5,638 nt of DNA from Promethearchaeota archaeon (GTDB lineage: Archaea; Asgardarchaeota; Lokiarchaeia; Helarchaeales; RDOG01), in NCBI GenBank assembly GCA_011365055.1, contig RDOG01000045.1, positions 1-5,638 of the forward strand, in the 5' to 3' direction. The notes below the pieces were generated by a model. The model made no database searches, was not told the DNA's origin, and was given only the letters and a program-made list of their open reading frames with translations. Positions 3,761 to 5,638 of the stretch are shown here, piece after piece; position 1 is the stretch's first letter; each line of letters begins with the position of its first letter. Made by a program: the position numbers and the translations under genes.

Positions 3761-5638
3761 ATGAATTTAAATAAAAAAGTGTACTTGTTTGGTGAAGGAA
3801 ATAAGGATTTGAAAGGTCTTTTAGGTGGAAAAGGAGCTAACCTCTCTGAAATGACGAATATGGGCTTACCTGTTCCACCTGGCTTCACGATCACGACCGA
3901 AGTTTGTATAGATTATTCCAAACGTGGAGCTATTGTATATAATGAAATAGAAAGTCTTGTTTGGGAATATATAAAAGAACTTGAAAAAAAAACCGGCAAG
4001 ATTTTTGGAGATCCTCAAGCTGATGCTCCCTTATTAGTAAGCGTTCGTAGTGGAGCAAAATTTAGCATGCCTGGAATGATGGATACAATCTTAAATTTAG
4101 GTTTAAATGACCAAATTATTAAAAATTTTGCACGATACATGGGAGATTCTAGGGTTGCATATGATTGTTATCGTAGATTCATTCAAATGTTCAGTAATGT
4201 CGTTTTAGGAATAAAAGGAGAAAAATTTGAAGAGATTTTAAGCGAGTTTAAAAATGCAAAAAAAGTAAAACTCGATATACAATTAGATACGGAAGATCTT
4301 GAAGAACTTGTTAAGAAATATAAAAGTATTGTCCTTAATTCAACAGGTAAAGAATTTCCAGACGATCCTAAGACTCAGTTAAAAATGGCCATTATTGCAG
4401 TTTTCGAATCGTGGAATAATCCCCGGGCACAAACTTATCGGAAATTAAACAATATACCGGATGATTTAGGAACTGCAGTTAATGTACAGGTAATGGTATA
4501 TGGAAATGCAGGAAATGATAGCGCTACAGGTGTTGGATTCACGAGAAATCCATCAACTGGGCAAAGAATTCTTTATGGTGAATTTCTACAAAATGCTCAA
4601 GGAGAAGATGTAGTTGCAGGAATTCGAACACCTCGAGACGTGCACGAATTGAAAGCTATTTTTCCTGAGATTTTTGTTCAGATTTTAAATATTTCAAATA
4701 GGTTGGAAGCACATTATAAAGACGTGCAAGATTTCGAGTTTTCAATCGAAAAAGGAATATTATACATGCTTCAAACAAGAGATGCAAAAAGAACTGCCCA
4801 ATCTGCAGTAAAAACTGCCGTTGAGATGATGAAAGAAGGATTTATTTCAAAACAAGAAGCGATATTACGGGTAAAATCTGACCAAATTGAACAATTATTA
4901 CATTATCAAATCGATCCTAATGAAAAAAATTTACATATTTTGACTAAAGGTTTAAATGCATCACCTGGTGCAGCAAAGGGGAATGTCGTTTTCAGTGCAG
5001 ATGACGCTGTAAAATGGGCTCAAGAAGGTCGAAACGTCATTTTAGTTTCACCTGAAACTACTCCCGATGACATCCATGGTATGGCAGTTGCACAGGGTAT
5101 TTTAACTCAGCATGGTGGAATGACTAGTCATGCTGCAGTTGTGGCAAGAGCCATGGGAAAACCTTGTGTTGCTGGTGCAGAAGAAATATCCATAAATATT
5201 GAAGAGAAATTTTTTACTATAAATGACCATCTAATAAAAGAAGGAACAACTATTACAATTAATGGGACTACCGGAGATGTCATTCTTGGAGGTGCGCCAT
5301 TAATAGAGCCCGAATATTCTGGGGAATTCAAAGAATTATTATCATATGCTGATGAATATAGGGATTTAAAGATAAGAACAAATGCAGATACGCCAAAATT
5401 TGCTCAGAATGCACTAAAATTTGGGGCAGAAGGAATAGGGTTGTGCAGAACGGAAAGAATGTTTAATGATCCCGATAGATTACCAGTTGTTCAACAAATG
5501 ATTCTTGCAAAAACGAAAGAACAAAGGCTAGAATATCTAAAAAAACTTGAAGTGATGCAAAGAAAAGATTTTTTAGAAATTTTTAAAATAATGAGTGGTC
5601 TTCCTGTAACAATTCGATTATTAGATTTGCCGTTACAT
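3761..5638 (+). CDS. ppdK: Pyruvate, phosphate dikinase (C-terminus beyond window)
   Basis: This enzyme interconverts pyruvate + ATP + phosphate and PEP + AMP + pyrophosphate, linking pyruvate to gluconeogenesis or running glycolytically. The frame is open for 626 codons to the window edge; family members have about 870-900 residues, so roughly 250 are missing. The ATP-grasp part holds LLGGKGANLSEMTNMGLPVP from residue 20, VSVRSGA with Arg96, MPGMMDT, NDSATGVGFTRNPSTG (252-267), NAQGEDVVAGIRTP and MLQTR (336-340). The swivelling phosphohistidine domain begins near residue 393 (LNASPGAAKG) and contains GGMTSHAAVVARAMGKP with catalytic His457, equivalent to His455 of the Clostridium symbiosum enzyme. 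The PEP-binding barrel starts around 530; GLCRTE has Arg563 and TIRLLD has Arg619, matching Arg561 and Arg617 there. Two family positions differ: CRTERMF instead of CRTEHMF, and LDLPLH instead of LDPPLH. The ATG at 3761 follows GGGGT by about 8 bases and gives the usual family N-terminus (VYLFGEGNKDL). Confidence 0.96.
   Translation, partial: MNLNKKVYLFGEGNKDLKGLLGGKGANLSEMTNMGLPVPPGFTITTEVCIDYSKRGAIVYNEIESLVWEYIKELEKKTGKIFGDPQADAPLLVSVRSGAKFSMPGMMDTILNLGLNDQIIKNFARYMGDSRVAYDCYRRFIQMFSNVVLGIKGEKFEEILSEFKNAKKVKLDIQLDTEDLEELVKKYKSIVLNSTGKEFPDDPKTQLKMAIIAVFESWNNPRAQTYRKLNNIPDDLGTAVNVQVMVYGNAGNDSATGVGFTRNPSTGQRILYGEFLQNAQGEDVVAGIRTPRDVHELKAIFPEIFVQILNISNRLEAHYKDVQDFEFSIEKGILYMLQTRDAKRTAQSAVKTAVEMMKEGFISKQEAILRVKSDQIEQLLHYQIDPNEKNLHILTKGLNASPGAAKGNVVFSADDAVKWAQEGRNVILVSPETTPDDIHGMAVAQGILTQHGGMTSHAAVVARAMGKPCVAGAEEISINIEEKFFTINDHLIKEGTTITINGTTGDVILGGAPLIEPEYSGEFKELLSYADEYRDLKIRTNADTPKFAQNALKFGAEGIGLCRTERMFNDPDRLPVVQQMILAKTKEQRLEYLKKLEVMQRKDFLEIFKIMSGLPVTIRLLDLPLH

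Noticed and set aside
5128..5331. Minus-strand open frame of 67 codons
   Set aside because: It is antisense to the phosphohistidine domain of ppdK, where the plus-strand protein is strongly conserved; it is a shadow frame.

Overview
This AT-rich window most likely comes from an Asgard (Lokiarchaeia-like) archaeon. The clearest pointer is a gene fragment at the left edge that begins a Rab/Ras-type small GTPase, with P-loop GEGGVGKT and a TIGVDF switch segment. Such GTPases are abundant in Asgard genomes. Further support comes from TATA-box/short-leader promoter layouts, GGAGATGA- and GGTGA-type ribosome binding sites and a typical archaeal metabolic gene set. The lineage is inferred from gene content; there is no rRNA or other marker here.

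Layout. 1-127 (-) is the small GTPase start, entering from the left edge. 128-319 is a divergent intergenic region. 320-757 (+) is hisI, a stand-alone phosphoribosyl-AMP cyclohydrolase. It converges, with only 10 bases between stop codons, on 768-1694 (-), a cation diffusion facilitator (zinc-type) with a His-rich C-terminal tail. 1966-2745 (-) is a seven-helix membrane protein of unknown function. 3091-3573 (-) is a VOC/glyoxalase-fold protein with a helix-turn-helix-like tail. 3761-5638 (+, cut by the window edge) is pyruvate, phosphate dikinase, with 626 codons present. Its conserved catalytic and PEP-binding residues are visible, but the C-terminal part is missing.

The genes do not form an obvious pathway or operon. 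Each has its own intergenic region, so this looks like a patchwork of singly transcribed housekeeping and accessory genes. The most unusual observation lies between genes: two diverged copies of the same roughly 150-base element sit just upstream of the transporter (1755-1907) and of the seven-helix protein (2788-2939), in the same orientation. Both end in an open stretch with alignable translations (IPPKKMKK-stop and LPPKKKN-stop) and both are broken by stops or frameshifts further upstream. They look like remnants of a small protein gene, or a duplicated upstream element. The transporter promoter also carries an inverted repeat placed where transcription should start, which suggests metal-responsive repression. 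I found no CRISPR array, tRNA, rRNA, insertion sequence or defence system.
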